Below are positions 17,080-26,923 of a stretch of 64,000 nt of DNA, piece after piece. Made by a program: the position numbers and the translations under genes. The DNA lies in assembly GCA_016928155.1 (NCBI GenBank), contig JAFGLG010000017.1, positions 1 to 64,000 on the forward strand, in the 5' to 3' direction. The notes below the pieces were generated by a model. It was not told the origin of the DNA. It did no database searches and worked only from the letters and a program-made list of their open reading frames with translations. The stretch comes from Candidatus Woesearchaeota archaeon. Lineage in GTDB: Archaea > Nanobdellota > Nanobdellia > Woesearchaeales > JAFGLG01. Numbering within the stretch: the stretch's first letter is position 1; each line of letters opens with the position of its first letter.

Positions 17080-17724
17080 ATGAGGAGACCGAGAATTGTT
17101 GTATTCACAGCCCATGATGATGATAATGTATTTGGTCTTGGCGGGACACTGATAAAATACATCGGGGAAGGCCATGATGTGACCTGTGTCATCTTCTCTT
17201 ATGGGGAAAGCAGCAATATACTTCTGAAGAAGAACATCACAAAAGGGATGAGGAAGAAGGAATGGCTTGAGGTCTCGAGATTCATCGGTGTCAGGAAGAC
17301 TGTCTACTTCGGTCTTGAGGACATGAATGTCGATAGGGAGATCAGGAATAAGCAGGTCCTTGAGGAGACAATCAAGGTTCTCAGGAAGACAAAGCCGGAT
17401 AAGGTATTCACCCACTCAGCGAATGATGCCCACCCCGACCACAAGGCTGTACATTCTCTGGTCCTTGAGGCTTATGATGGGCTCGGCCTGAAGTCAGACC
17501 TTTATACATTCGACGTCTGGACACCGTTCAGGAAGAGCAAGGACCTTCCTGAGATGTACGTTGATATCACCGGGCAGTTCAGGAAGAAGCTCAAGGCGAT
17601 TTTCATGTTCAGGAGCCAGAGGAATACCATCTTCACTCTGATGACTTCGGTCTATTGGAAGGCGTTTTATTTCGGTCTCAAGAATCATTGCAGATGGGCT
17701 GAGAAGTTCTATAAGGAGAGATAG
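17080..17724 (+). CDS. PIG-L/LmbE-family N-deacetylase
   Basis: The 214-residue protein starts with VVFTAHDDDNVFGLGGTL, the zinc motif of the family (usual AHPDDE, here AHDDDN), and has the second ligand site HSANDAHPDHKAVH. These enzymes remove acetyl from N-acetylglucosamine-linked lipids or other conjugates. It is followed two bases later by a GT4 glycosyltransferase, so the pair probably builds a sugar conjugate at the membrane, as in inositol or mycothiol-like pathways. The Pro and Glu of the canonical motif are changed, but the His and Asp metal ligands are kept. Confidence 0.85.
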   Translation: MRRPRIVVFTAHDDDNVFGLGGTLIKYIGEGHDVTCVIFSYGESSNILLKKNITKGMRKKEWLEVSRFIGVRKTVYFGLEDMNVDREIRNKQVLEETIKVLRKTKPDKVFTHSANDAHPDHKAVHSLVLEAYDGLGLKSDLYTFDVWTPFRKSKDLPEMYVDITGQFRKKLKAIFMFRSQRNTIFTLMTSVYWKAFYFGLKNHCRWAEKFYKER

Positions 17725-17725
17725 A

Positions 17726-18847
17726 ATGAGGATATTGGTTGCGACTGACAATTACTTGCCGAGGTGGGATGGGATATCGCGGTTCCTGCACGAGATTCTT
17801 CCGGGGCTCGCCAGGAATTTTGACATAAGCGTCATCGGCCCCGGATTCCCGGGCAAGAGCATGGGCATCAGGGGAGTCTCTGCCGAGCTGCTCCCCACTT
17901 TCGGGTTTCATGTGGGTGATTACAGCCCTGCTAAGCCCAGCATGAGGAAGATAAGGGAGATGGTGGAAGATTGTGATGTGGTCTTCTCCCAGTCTCTCGG
18001 CCCGATAGGTTTTTTTGCTGTGAATTATGCCAAGAGGTATGGCAAGCCTCTTGTCTGCTATGTGCATTCCATTGAATGGGAGCTTTTTGAGAAATCCATC
18101 AAGCTGCACAGGTATGCCAAAAGCATTGTGAAGCATACAACAAAAAGCCTCGCCCGCAGCCTCTACAATAAGGCTGACCTTCTTCTTGTCCCTTCGAAAG
18201 AGATTGGCTCATTGCTCACTAAGGAAGGTATCAGGACAAAGAAACATGTCGTGCATCTGGGCATCAACACAGAAGAGTTCAGGCCGTCAGCAAAAAAGGC
18301 TGATGCTAAGAAGAAGCTTTCTTTTGGGGATGATATTATCATAGGATTCACAGGGAGGCTTGGGAGGGAGAAGGATCTTCCTACCCTGTATGAGGCTTTT
18401 GATATAATCTCAAGGGTGCATGATGATGTCAGGCTTGTTATCGTCGGCACGGGCATTGAGGAGCTTGGGTCCCGCACGAACAAACGTGTCATTTTCACTG
18501 GGAATGTGGATAATGTGCAGGACTATCTCAGGGCTTTTGATATATTTGTCATGCCATCACTGACAGAGACCTCATCTCTTGCCACCATGGAGGCCATGGC
18601 CTGCGCCTTGCCTGTTGTATCGACAAAAGTCGGTTACATAAGGCATTATATCAGGGATGGGCAGAATGGTTTCTTCTTCGATTTTGGTGACGCCAATGGT
18701 CTTGCCAGAAGGCTTGACATGCTCATCGGGTCAGAATCATTGAGGAGAAGCATAGGTAAGAAGGCCCGCGAGACCATTGTCAGGAAATATCCTTGGTCAA
18801 AGACGATGAAGGAGCTGAATATGGTTTTTGATGGCTTCAGACCTTGA
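17726..18847 (+). CDS. GT4-family glycosyltransferase
   Basis: The 373-residue protein has the GT-B layout: N-terminal MRILVATDNYLPRWDGISRF (acceptor side) and C-terminal donor domain with GFTGRLGREKDLPTL, then FVMPSLTETSSLATMEAMAC, the ExxxxxxxE retaining signature of GT4. It transfers a nucleotide sugar to a lipid or glycan. It is tightly linked to the PIG-L-like deacetylase and its 3' end overlaps that of smc by 11 bp in convergent orientation. The upstream partner suggests a glycolipid of the surface coat; the sugar is unknown. Confidence 0.9.
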   Translation: MRILVATDNYLPRWDGISRFLHEILPGLARNFDISVIGPGFPGKSMGIRGVSAELLPTFGFHVGDYSPAKPSMRKIREMVEDCDVVFSQSLGPIGFFAVNYAKRYGKPLVCYVHSIEWELFEKSIKLHRYAKSIVKHTTKSLARSLYNKADLLLVPSKEIGSLLTKEGIRTKKHVVHLGINTEEFRPSAKKADAKKKLSFGDDIIIGFTGRLGREKDLPTLYEAFDIISRVHDDVRLVIVGTGIEELGSRTNKRVIFTGNVDNVQDYLRAFDIFVMPSLTETSSLATMEAMACALPVVSTKVGYIRHYIRDGQNGFFFDFGDANGLARRLDMLIGSESLRRSIGKKARETIVRKYPWSKTMKELNMVFDGFRP

Positions 18848-21800
18848 GGCTTACGACATTGCTCACTCCGTGTTCGTCCATGGAGACGCCGTAGAGTATC
18901 TCTCCTTCTGAGACAACGGAATCATTATGTGTTATCATGAGGTATTGGGCCCTGTCAGAGTATTGTGCGACGAGCTTTGCCAGTTTCTCTGAATTCTTCT
19001 TGTCCAGCGCTGCATCCACTTCATCAAGCACATAGAATGACGCCGGCTCATGTTCCTGTATGCAGAATATGAATGCCAGCGCTGTCATGGTCTTCTCGCC
19101 TCCTGAGAGGCTTCTTATGTCAAGGAATTTCTTTCCTGATAGCCTTACCTTTATCCTGACCCCTTCTGCGAGCGGCTCTTTCTCATTCTCAAGCTCAAGG
19201 TAAGCGTCTCCTTTTGTGGACAGCTGTGAGAATATGTTCTTGAAGTTCTCTGTTACCACATTGAATGTCTTGAGGAAAAGGTCTTTCTTCTTCGTGTCTA
19301 TCTCGTTTATCATGAGCAACACGTCGGACCTCTCTGTCTCCAGCTTCTTCTTCTTCTCGTGCAGGTTCTTGTATTCATGCTCGACATTGTCGTATATCTC
19401 AAGTGCCTTGAGGTTGACTGAACCGAGGTTCTGCACCATGTTCTCGAACTGGCTTATCTCCCTCTTGAGGTCCTGTTCTGATTTCTGCTTGTCCAGGCTG
19501 ACCCCTTCATAGTCCTTGAATTCGTTCTGGAGGTTGTCGAGGTCTGCCTTGACCCTGGCGTTCTCAAGGTTTATTGAGTTTATAAGGTGGTCCTCTTTCC
19601 TTTCCTGCTCGAAGAGCGCTGTCAGCTTGTCGTCAAGCTTCTTGATGTCTGTGTCTATCTTTGTCTTGTCTGTGAAAAGGCTTTTGAACTGCTCGTAGAA
19701 CCTCTTCTCGATCTTCTCGCTCTCCTTGAGCTTTGTATCCAGCCCGGCCATCATGCCCTGGTTGTCTTTGATCTGGCCTTCGAAGTCCGCTTTCTCTTTC
19801 TTCTGGTCTGCCAGCAGCCTGTCTATCCTGGCATTCTCTGGGTCCAGTATGTTCTTTGTCTGCGCATCGATGTTGCTTGTCTCTATCTGCAGCTTGCTTA
19901 TCTGTTCGTTCAGCTCGCTCTTTTTCTGCTCGAATGTGTTCAGCTCGGCCAGCAGCCTCGGGTTCCTCAGCTCGTTTATCTTGTCCCTGAGCTCCTGCTT
20001 CTTCATCTTCAGCTCGGCCAGCGACCGGTTGCCTTCCGATATCTTGCTCTGGACCATGTTCATCTGCTTGTCGACGCTGCCTGTCCTGTCGTTCAGCTCC
20101 TTCTTCTGTTTTTTCGAGACATCCATGTCACCTGAATCAAGGTGGAGTGTCTTCTCTATCTTTATTATGTCCGCCTCGAGGTTCACCTTGAGCTGCCTCA
20201 GCCTGTCGATCCTCTTCTCGTTCTCTTCTTTCCTGCTTTCGAGGGCTGACACCATCCTTTCCAGGTCCTCTAGGTCTTTCTCTCTCTTGGAGATGTCCTT
20301 GATGACCTCTTTCTCCTGGAAGCTGAAGCCCTGCCTCTTGGTCGACCTGTAACCGCCTTTCATGGCCCCGCTGAGCTCAGTGAGGTCCCCCCCGAGTGTC
20401 ACCATCTTGGCTGTCCCTACACCTATCCTTCTTGCTGTCTGTATGTCATCGACGACCACTGTGCTTCCGAATACATATGAGAATATGCCCCTGAACTTCG
20501 GCTCATGGCTCACCAGGTCTATTGCCAGCCCGTGGACTCCGCTTGTGTCCTTAAGGGCTTTCGCTGCCTGGTCTGCCTGCTTGCCGTGCACCTTGTTGAG
20601 CGGGAGGAATGTGGCTACCCCGAGCTTGTTGTCCTTGAGATAGCTTATGCATCTTGCTGCGACTGCGTCGTTCTCCACGACAACCCCCTTTATCTTCTGC
20701 CCTGCCGCTATCTCTAGCGCAAGCGAGTATTTGGAGCTTACCTCTCCTAGCTCTGATACCGCACCATAGATGCCTTTTATGCTCTTCCTCTGCTCCAGGA
20801 TCTTCCTTAGGGCGGTGTCCCCGAGGGATATCTCCTTTATGCTCATCTCTCGCGCCCTGAGCTTAGAGAGCTCCTCGTTGATCGTGAGTGTCTTTGACCT
20901 TGCTGTGCCTAATTGCGCTGACAGGCTTGAATCCTCGTTGAGCAGCTGGTTCAGCTCCAGGGTCGCTGACTTGAACTCCTTCTTCTTCTGTTTCAGGTCC
21001 TCTATCTGGGCCTTGTTCTCCTTCTCCAGCATCAGCACTTTTTCCATCTTCTCGTCTATTGCCTGGACCTGGAACTCTATCCTGTCCTTCTCCCTGAGAA
21101 GGTCCTGCTGCTGCTGCCTGAGGTCGCCCAGGCCTTTCTGCATATCATCCGCTTTCTTGTCGAGTCCTTCTATCTCCTTGTCTAGCTCTGCTGCATTCTG
21201 AAGGTCATGCTTTTTCCTGAAGTCATCTATCTTCCTGCTTATCAGCTCCCTCTCGTTCTCCCTGGACTTCAGCTGTTTGCCCAGCTCGCTTCTCTCGAAT
21301 TCAAGGCTCTTTTTCTTCTCGATTATCTCGTCTTTCTGTTTCTGGAGCTGCTCTTCCCTCTGGTTTATCCGGTGAATCTCGTTCTTCAGGGCTTCTGTCT
21401 TGTTCTTCAGCGTCGCGATCTCCACCCTTATCTTCTCTGCCTGCTTGTGCATGTCCACCTGCTCTTTCTCGCCTTTCTGCTCTATCTCCTTGTTTATTGC
21501 ATCTGTCTTTTCCTTGAGCTCTGCCATCCTGGTCTTCAGCTCGTGGATCTCCTTGGTGACCTTGTCTATCCTTTCCTGGTGTTTCTTGGCCCTCGAGTCG
21601 AACTCATCTTTCTCTGCCTGCTTCTTCTCTATCTGCCGCCATAGGAATGTGGCCTTGTTCGTCTTTATCTTGCTGTTGAGGTTCTGGTATTTTGCTGCCT
21701 GGTCCCTCTCTTTCTTGAGATTCTTGAGGTTGTTTTCTCTCTCTCCGAGTATTATCTCAGATTCCTTCAGCTTCTGCTCTACCTTATCCAGCTCCATGAG

Positions 21801-22334
21801 GGCTTTCTGCCTCTTCTCCTCATATTTTGAAATGCCTGATATCTCCTCTATTAGCATCCTCCTGTCATTGGGGGACATCTCAACGAACTTGACTATGTCC
21901 CCCTGTAGGATTATGTTATACCCTTCCGGGTCAATCCTGGCAAGCCCCAGGAGGTCTAGAATCTCTTGTCTTGTCCTCTTCTCTTCATTGATTTTATAGA
22001 TGCTGACCCCGTTCGGCCTGACTATCCTTGTGATCTTTATCTCCTTGTCTTCTGTCGGAAAGGTCTTGTCCATATTGTCGAAATATATCGATACCTCTGC
22101 GAATGCTGCGCTCTTCTTCGACTTCCCGCCGTTGTAGATGAGGTTTGCTGACTTCTCTGCTCTTAGCGCTTTTGAGCTTGACCTTCCGAGAACAAAGCAG
22201 ATTGCATCGAGTATGTTCGATTTTCCGGAGCCGTTCGGGCCAAGCACGACATTGAATTTGTTTCCGAATATAAGTTCAGTCCTTTTGGCGAATGATTTGA
22301 ATCCGTGTAAGACGAGTTTGTTTATCTTTGTCAA
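18837..22334 (-). CDS. smc: chromosome segregation ATPase SMC
   Basis: The 1165-residue protein has the full SMC plan. Walker A GPNGSGKSN (32-40) comes first, then a long coiled coil with RDQAAKYQNL near 215. A globular hinge follows at about 515-670, and a second coiled coil leads to the signature LSGGEKTMTAL (about 1076-1086) and Walker B VLDEVDAALD. Length is typical for archaea. With ScpA/B it compacts and segregates chromosomes; no scpA is visible in this window. A divergent 260-bp AT-rich region separates it from the glycan operon at 22596. Confidence 0.97.
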   Translation of the reverse strand: MTKINKLVLHGFKSFAKRTELIFGNKFNVVLGPNGSGKSNILDAICFVLGRSSSKALRAEKSANLIYNGGKSKKSAAFAEVSIYFDNMDKTFPTEDKEIKITRIVRPNGVSIYKINEEKRTRQEILDLLGLARIDPEGYNIILQGDIVKFVEMSPNDRRMLIEEISGISKYEEKRQKALMELDKVEQKLKESEIILGERENNLKNLKKERDQAAKYQNLNSKIKTNKATFLWRQIEKKQAEKDEFDSRAKKHQERIDKVTKEIHELKTRMAELKEKTDAINKEIEQKGEKEQVDMHKQAEKIRVEIATLKNKTEALKNEIHRINQREEQLQKQKDEIIEKKKSLEFERSELGKQLKSRENERELISRKIDDFRKKHDLQNAAELDKEIEGLDKKADDMQKGLGDLRQQQQDLLREKDRIEFQVQAIDEKMEKVLMLEKENKAQIEDLKQKKKEFKSATLELNQLLNEDSSLSAQLGTARSKTLTINEELSKLRAREMSIKEISLGDTALRKILEQRKSIKGIYGAVSELGEVSSKYSLALEIAAGQKIKGVVVENDAVAARCISYLKDNKLGVATFLPLNKVHGKQADQAAKALKDTSGVHGLAIDLVSHEPKFRGIFSYVFGSTVVVDDIQTARRIGVGTAKMVTLGGDLTELSGAMKGGYRSTKRQGFSFQEKEVIKDISKREKDLEDLERMVSALESRKEENEKRIDRLRQLKVNLEADIIKIEKTLHLDSGDMDVSKKQKKELNDRTGSVDKQMNMVQSKISEGNRSLAELKMKKQELRDKINELRNPRLLAELNTFEQKKSELNEQISKLQIETSNIDAQTKNILDPENARIDRLLADQKKEKADFEGQIKDNQGMMAGLDTKLKESEKIEKRFYEQFKSLFTDKTKIDTDIKKLDDKLTALFEQERKEDHLINSINLENARVKADLDNLQNEFKDYEGVSLDKQKSEQDLKREISQFENMVQNLGSVNLKALEIYDNVEHEYKNLHEKKKKLETERSDVLLMINEIDTKKKDLFLKTFNVVTENFKNIFSQLSTKGDAYLELENEKEPLAEGVRIKVRLSGKKFLDIRSLSGGEKTMTALAFIFCIQEHEPASFYVLDEVDAALDKKNSEKLAKLVAQYSDRAQYLMITHNDSVVSEGEILYGVSMDEHGVSNVVSLKV

Positions 22335-22595
22335 AGTTACCCCTTCTTTTTCAATATGGACAATTTTTTATATGGACACGTCTATCCTGAGCCTTGTTTT
22401 CTGGTTATAATATTTAAATCTTTCTCTCAGCCAGAATCCGTATAAATGCAGAATTCTTGGCATAAAAGGCGTATAAACCATTTTTACCAAAATTATCAGC
22501 AGGATATTTATCGGCTGAAAGACATATATTGCAGGCTGTGTATTTAAAAGAGTTGCTAAAACTATTTAAGGTTTGGGAGAGAGCTTGGCAGGATA

Positions 22596-24212
22596 ATGGG
22601 GAGATCTCAGCAGAAGCGTGGAACTAGGGTCAAGAATGCCAAAAAGCCTTCCAGACATGTTTTAAATGCTTCTAAAAGCGCTGATGGCCGGGGCATTGGG
22701 CTCAGGTATTGGATAGTTCTTGCTCTGATTTTCATTGTCTGCTCATGCCTGAGGATATATCTTGCGTATCAGGCCCCGTATTATTCAGATGACCTTGCGT
22801 ATTTCAGCATGCGTCAGGTTGAGTCGATCCAAGAGACAGGATTCCCCATATTCAATGATACGCTGAGTTTTCAGGGAAGGCTCGCGATATTCTCTCCGTT
22901 GTTCCATTATTTTCTTGCCTTTTTCGGTCTTTTCCTTCCGTCAGCCATTGTGTTCAAGGTCATTCCGAATCTCCTTGCTGCATCTGTTGTTGTCATCATC
23001 TTTCTCATCACCTATGAGATAACCAGGTCAGGCATGTCAGCTTTAGCATCCTCTGCATTGAGTGCCTTCGTCCCTGTCTATATCAAGACAACGATCAATT
23101 CAGTCTCTGTCCTCAGTCTTGTTGTCCCGCTCATATTCTATCTCATATACTGCTATATGCGGATCGAAGAGGATCTTTTCATGAACCAGTTCATCATCCT
23201 GATTTTCATCCTGCCTCTCATCCATTCCACCGCTTTCCTCTTCATCATAGGCCTTGTGTTCTATATCTTCCTGGCGAAGCTCCAGGGATTGAGGCTGCTC
23301 CGCAAAGAGATCGAGGTCATACTGTTCTCGCTTTTCCTGATAATATGGGTGGAGTTCCTTATCTTCAAAAAAGCCTTTTTGTTCCACGGCATCCATGTGA
23401 TATGGCAGAATGTCCCTCCGCAGGTATTGGATCTCTATTTCCAGCAGATCTCTTTTTTTGAGATATTGGGGCTGATCGGGGGCATCTCTTTTGTGATTGG
23501 TGCTTACACGATCTACAGGTACCTCTTCACCCAGAAGAACAAGGATATCTATCTTGTCGGCGGCTTCACCCTTTCTGTCGCCATCCTCCTTTGGCTGAGG
23601 CTGATAAAGCTTGAGACAGGGCTTGTGTTTTTCGGGCTTGTCCTCACTATCCTTGTGGGCCTTTTCTTTGGTCATTTCGACAGTGCTGTCCGGAAGACCA
23701 GGTTCGCCGGGCTGAGGTATATCGGGCACTCTGTCCTGATCATCCTGATTCTGGCAACAACTGTCTTCCCTTCCTATGTGATTGCTCAGAGGGAGATCCT
23801 TGACTCGACTACAGAAGCCAAGATATCTGCCCTTGAGTGGGCAAGGGACAGCCTGCCTCAGGATGCCACTCTGGTATCAATGATGGATGACGGGCATAAG
23901 ATAAACCACATTGCGAAGAGGAAGAATATCCTGGATTCGAATTTCCTGCTGATTGAGGACGCTAAGATCAGGTATGCCGACCTTACTGACCTTTTCACCA
24001 CCATGTTCAAGACTGAGGCGATAATGATCTTCGGGAAGTATGACGCCGAGTTTATCATGATGAGCCCCAGAGCAGCTGGATTCTATGGCATTGAGGGTCT
24101 CAGATATGTTGATGAGGTGTGTTTTGAGGAAGTATACGATGAGGAGGGCATAATCATCTATCAGAATAGATGCACATTGGAGCCCTTGGAGAAAAATGGC
24201 CAGAAAGAATGA
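22596..24212 (+). CDS. GT-C-type membrane glycosyltransferase (STT3/PMT-like)
   Basis: The 538-residue protein begins with a basic stretch, then about ten transmembrane helices (from residue 35 on). The first external loop carries YYSDDLAY, the acidic pair typical of GT-C enzymes. A soluble C-terminal part (about 400-538) contains LVSMMDDGHKI, at the place where AglB/STT3 has WWDYG. This suggests a lipid-phosphate-sugar-dependent transferase, perhaps an oligosaccharyltransferase relative. It is the first gene of a tight operon with another GT-C protein and a GT2. Which acceptor it uses is unknown. Confidence 0.7.
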   Translation: MGRSQQKRGTRVKNAKKPSRHVLNASKSADGRGIGLRYWIVLALIFIVCSCLRIYLAYQAPYYSDDLAYFSMRQVESIQETGFPIFNDTLSFQGRLAIFSPLFHYFLAFFGLFLPSAIVFKVIPNLLAASVVVIIFLITYEITRSGMSALASSALSAFVPVYIKTTINSVSVLSLVVPLIFYLIYCYMRIEEDLFMNQFIILIFILPLIHSTAFLFIIGLVFYIFLAKLQGLRLLRKEIEVILFSLFLIIWVEFLIFKKAFLFHGIHVIWQNVPPQVLDLYFQQISFFEILGLIGGISFVIGAYTIYRYLFTQKNKDIYLVGGFTLSVAILLWLRLIKLETGLVFFGLVLTILVGLFFGHFDSAVRKTRFAGLRYIGHSVLIILILATTVFPSYVIAQREILDSTTEAKISALEWARDSLPQDATLVSMMDDGHKINHIAKRKNILDSNFLLIEDAKIRYADLTDLFTTMFKTEAIMIFGKYDAEFIMMSPRAAGFYGIEGLRYVDEVCFEEVYDEEGIIIYQNRCTLEPLEKNGQKE

Positions 24213-25674
24213 TTTGCTTGGCAATCGGAAATTGGTTTTTGTGATCATATTGGTATTGTCATCCGTAGTGTTTTCGATGCCGCATCTGCTGAGGGCTTAT
24301 AAGGACAATTCCGCCCTGGTCGGGCAGGAGCCTTACTATCATCTCAGGGCAGCTGAACAGATTCTCGGACAGTCATCTGTGGATGATCCATTTGTCGACG
24401 ATATCTTCATCTCACCTTATGATTGCCTCGTAGCCTTCTTCCTCATGATCGGGCTTGAAGGTATCATCCTGAGCAGGCTGCTGCCTTTCATGATAGGCAT
24501 GCTTTTCATGTTCTTTGTCTGTCTGAATCTCAGGAGGGCTGATTCTGACAATCTGAAGCTGGTCCTTTTTGCAGTATGCATCCTGCTCTCTCCCGGGCTG
24601 ATTTTCATATTCTCATTCTCGAATGCTCTCTCCTTGGCCCTCTTATTGTCTGCAATCGGGCTGTATTGCTTCTCATCCCCTTCAAGGGCCGTCAATTATC
24701 TGTCTGTAATATGCATTTCTGTCCTGGCATTCTTCAACATCGCTTACGCTTCGATAATGCTCATGATATTCTTCGTCCATATGATCCGCCAGAGGAGGGG
24801 TCATCTTGTGTTCCTGCTCTCTCTTCTTGTTTCTCTCATGATATTCCATCTCTTCAGCATTCATGTATACCTCCAGTACAACCAGGTGAGCATGCTGTCC
24901 TCGGCATCTGTGCTCTCCCAGCTGGTGTCTGATTTCGGGAGCTTCAAGGGTTTTGGCATATATAACCTGATACTTGCTGTCATAGGCCTCTTTGTTTCCT
25001 GGAAAGATAAGTTCAGATATATCTGGGCTTATGTCCTCCTTTTCTTCCTGATATTCTATTATCCGAGCACAGGCATGGATCTCCTCATACCCGCCGGCAT
25101 CATCATTGCCATCTTCGCTGGCTTAGGACTCAACAGCCTGGTGAGGCTTGATTGGCAGATATCCAAGATCAGGGATCTGACCATCATAATCGTCTTCTGC
25201 GGCCTCATCTTTTCATCTTTTTCCCTGGTGAACAGGGTGAGCTCATTTTATCCTGATGATGATTATGTCGAGGCTTCATCTTTCCTTTCAGGCTCTGGTG
25301 TCGTCCTGAGCCATTTCTCTAATGCGCATATCATAGGATATTATTCCGGTCTTCCTGTCCTGCCGGATCCGCTTATTGCATATGGCGGTTCAGATGCGGA
25401 TGCCATATATCATGACATAGATACCATCTTCAGCTCCTCTGATCTTGACGATACTAAGAGGATGCTGTATAAGTATGATGTGAAGTATATCTTCATCGAT
25501 TCCCGCATGGACCAGGGCCTGGTATGGGAGAAGGAGAATCAGGGCCTGCGGTTCTTGTTCAGGAATGATGAGACGTTCAGCAGGGTCTTTGCCAATGATG
25601 GCATTGAGATCTGGGAAGTGCTGGATGCAAGGCCTGAATGGGTCGGTTTTGAGTTGATTGATGATGAATCTTGA
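24196..25674 (+). CDS. second GT-C-type membrane protein of the operon
   Basis: The 492-residue protein also has about ten transmembrane helices and a first loop with VGQEPYYHLRAAE, close to the DEPFYHLR pattern of STT3-like proteins. The C-terminal soluble segment (about 350-492) resembles that of the preceding gene in size but not in obvious sequence. It overlaps the previous gene by 17 bp and the next by 14 bp, so the three are co-translated. It may be a paralogue that uses a different acceptor or forms a heterodimer with the first. The function is inferred from the GT-C features only. Confidence 0.65.
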   Translation: MARKNDLLGNRKLVFVIILVLSSVVFSMPHLLRAYKDNSALVGQEPYYHLRAAEQILGQSSVDDPFVDDIFISPYDCLVAFFLMIGLEGIILSRLLPFMIGMLFMFFVCLNLRRADSDNLKLVLFAVCILLSPGLIFIFSFSNALSLALLLSAIGLYCFSSPSRAVNYLSVICISVLAFFNIAYASIMLMIFFVHMIRQRRGHLVFLLSLLVSLMIFHLFSIHVYLQYNQVSMLSSASVLSQLVSDFGSFKGFGIYNLILAVIGLFVSWKDKFRYIWAYVLLFFLIFYYPSTGMDLLIPAGIIIAIFAGLGLNSLVRLDWQISKIRDLTIIIVFCGLIFSSFSLVNRVSSFYPDDDYVEASSFLSGSGVVLSHFSNAHIIGYYSGLPVLPDPLIAYGGSDADAIYHDIDTIFSSSDLDDTKRMLYKYDVKYIFIDSRMDQGLVWEKENQGLRFLFRNDETFSRVFANDGIEIWEVLDARPEWVGFELIDDES

Positions 25675-26905
25675 TTTCGGGACAGTGCTTGTGTATGTGA
25701 TGTCATACTTTGGCCTGTTCACTGCCATCTTCTTCCTGATAACATTGTATGAGAACAGGGGGGGCCTGAAGAATCCTGTAAATGGCAGGTTTCCTGTCGT
25801 CACTATTGCTGTGCCTGCTTTCAATGAGCAGAGCACTCTCAGACGTACCATCGAGTCCCTTCTTGCTCTTGATTATCCGAGGAAGAAGCTTGACATCATA
25901 GTCATCAATGACGGCTCCACTGACAGCACGCTGGAGGTCGCAAATTTGTATAGGAAGCAGGGGGTCAGGGTTTTCTCTAAGATGAATGGAGGCAAGGGGA
26001 CTGCGCTTAATCTGGCATTGAAGAAGGCAAGAGGTGAGCTCTTCGGGGCTCTGGACGCTGATTCCTGGGTTGAGCCCGGCGCATTGAAGAAGATCGTGGG
26101 ATATTTCAATGATCCGAAGATAATGGCTGTCACCCCGTCCATGAAGATAGGTGATCCCCAGTCTTTGCTGCAGAAGATACAGTCCATTGAGTATCTTTTC
26201 GGCATCTTCCTGAGGAAGATTTTCGCTTTCCTGAACAGCATCCATGTCACGCCCGGCCCTTTTTCTATCTTCAGGAAATCATTTTTTGATAGGTATGGCG
26301 GTTATTCGACCCACAATCTCACAGAGGACATTGAAGTGGCGCTCAGGATCCAGAGCCATGGCTATATCATCGAGAACTCTGCTGACGCATGCGTCTATAC
26401 AAAGGGCCCGAAGAGGTTCAGGCCTCTCCTGAGGCAGAGGCTGAGATGGTATAAGGGCTTCCTTGATAATCTGATGGATTACAGGCAGCTTTTTGGTTTC
26501 AGGCATGGCAATCTTGGCATCTTCATCCTGCCTGGCTCCCTGATTTCTGTCGGCCTGGCTGTCATCCTTTTGGTCTATACCTTTGGGAAGCTCATCAGGG
26601 ATTCTTTCACTACGCTGAGGAATTGGTATTATATAGGATTTGATCTGAAGGAGATGCTCAAGCCAAATTTCGATCTCTTCTACTTTAATCTCAATGCTGT
26701 TGTCTATCTTGCAGTGTTCCTTCTCATCCTGGGTCTGTCAATGATTTATATAGCAAAGAGCATGTCGGATGAGAAGTCAAAGATCAAGTGGATTTATTTG
26801 TCTTATATAGTGTTTTATATGCCCCTCTTTGGTTTCTGGTGGCTTGTTTCCCTCATTTATAAGGCGACTGGCAGGAAGATAAAGTGGGGGCCAAAATATA
26901 TTTAA
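25661..26905 (+). CDS. processive GT2-family membrane glycosyltransferase
   Basis: The 415-residue protein has an N-terminal helix, then the GT-A domain with VTIAVPAFNEQSTLRRTI, VINDGSTDSTLEV, the DxD-type GALDADSWVEPG, the acceptor loop NLTEDIEVALRI (TED) and QRLRWYKG, which is the QxxRW motif of cellulose/chitin/hyaluronan-type synthases. Three C-terminal helices complete the pore. It probably makes or extends a polysaccharide chain while exporting it. ATG at 25661 overlaps the preceding stop. Together with the two GT-C proteins it points to a dedicated surface glycan pathway. Confidence 0.88.
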   Translation: MMNLDFGTVLVYVMSYFGLFTAIFFLITLYENRGGLKNPVNGRFPVVTIAVPAFNEQSTLRRTIESLLALDYPRKKLDIIVINDGSTDSTLEVANLYRKQGVRVFSKMNGGKGTALNLALKKARGELFGALDADSWVEPGALKKIVGYFNDPKIMAVTPSMKIGDPQSLLQKIQSIEYLFGIFLRKIFAFLNSIHVTPGPFSIFRKSFFDRYGGYSTHNLTEDIEVALRIQSHGYIIENSADACVYTKGPKRFRPLLRQRLRWYKGFLDNLMDYRQLFGFRHGNLGIFILPGSLISVGLAVILLVYTFGKLIRDSFTTLRNWYYIGFDLKEMLKPNFDLFYFNLNAVVYLAVFLLILGLSMIYIAKSMSDEKSKIKWIYLSYIVFYMPLFGFWWLVSLIYKATGRKIKWGPKYI

Positions 26906-26923
26906 AATAGGTGGGTTCCCCTC

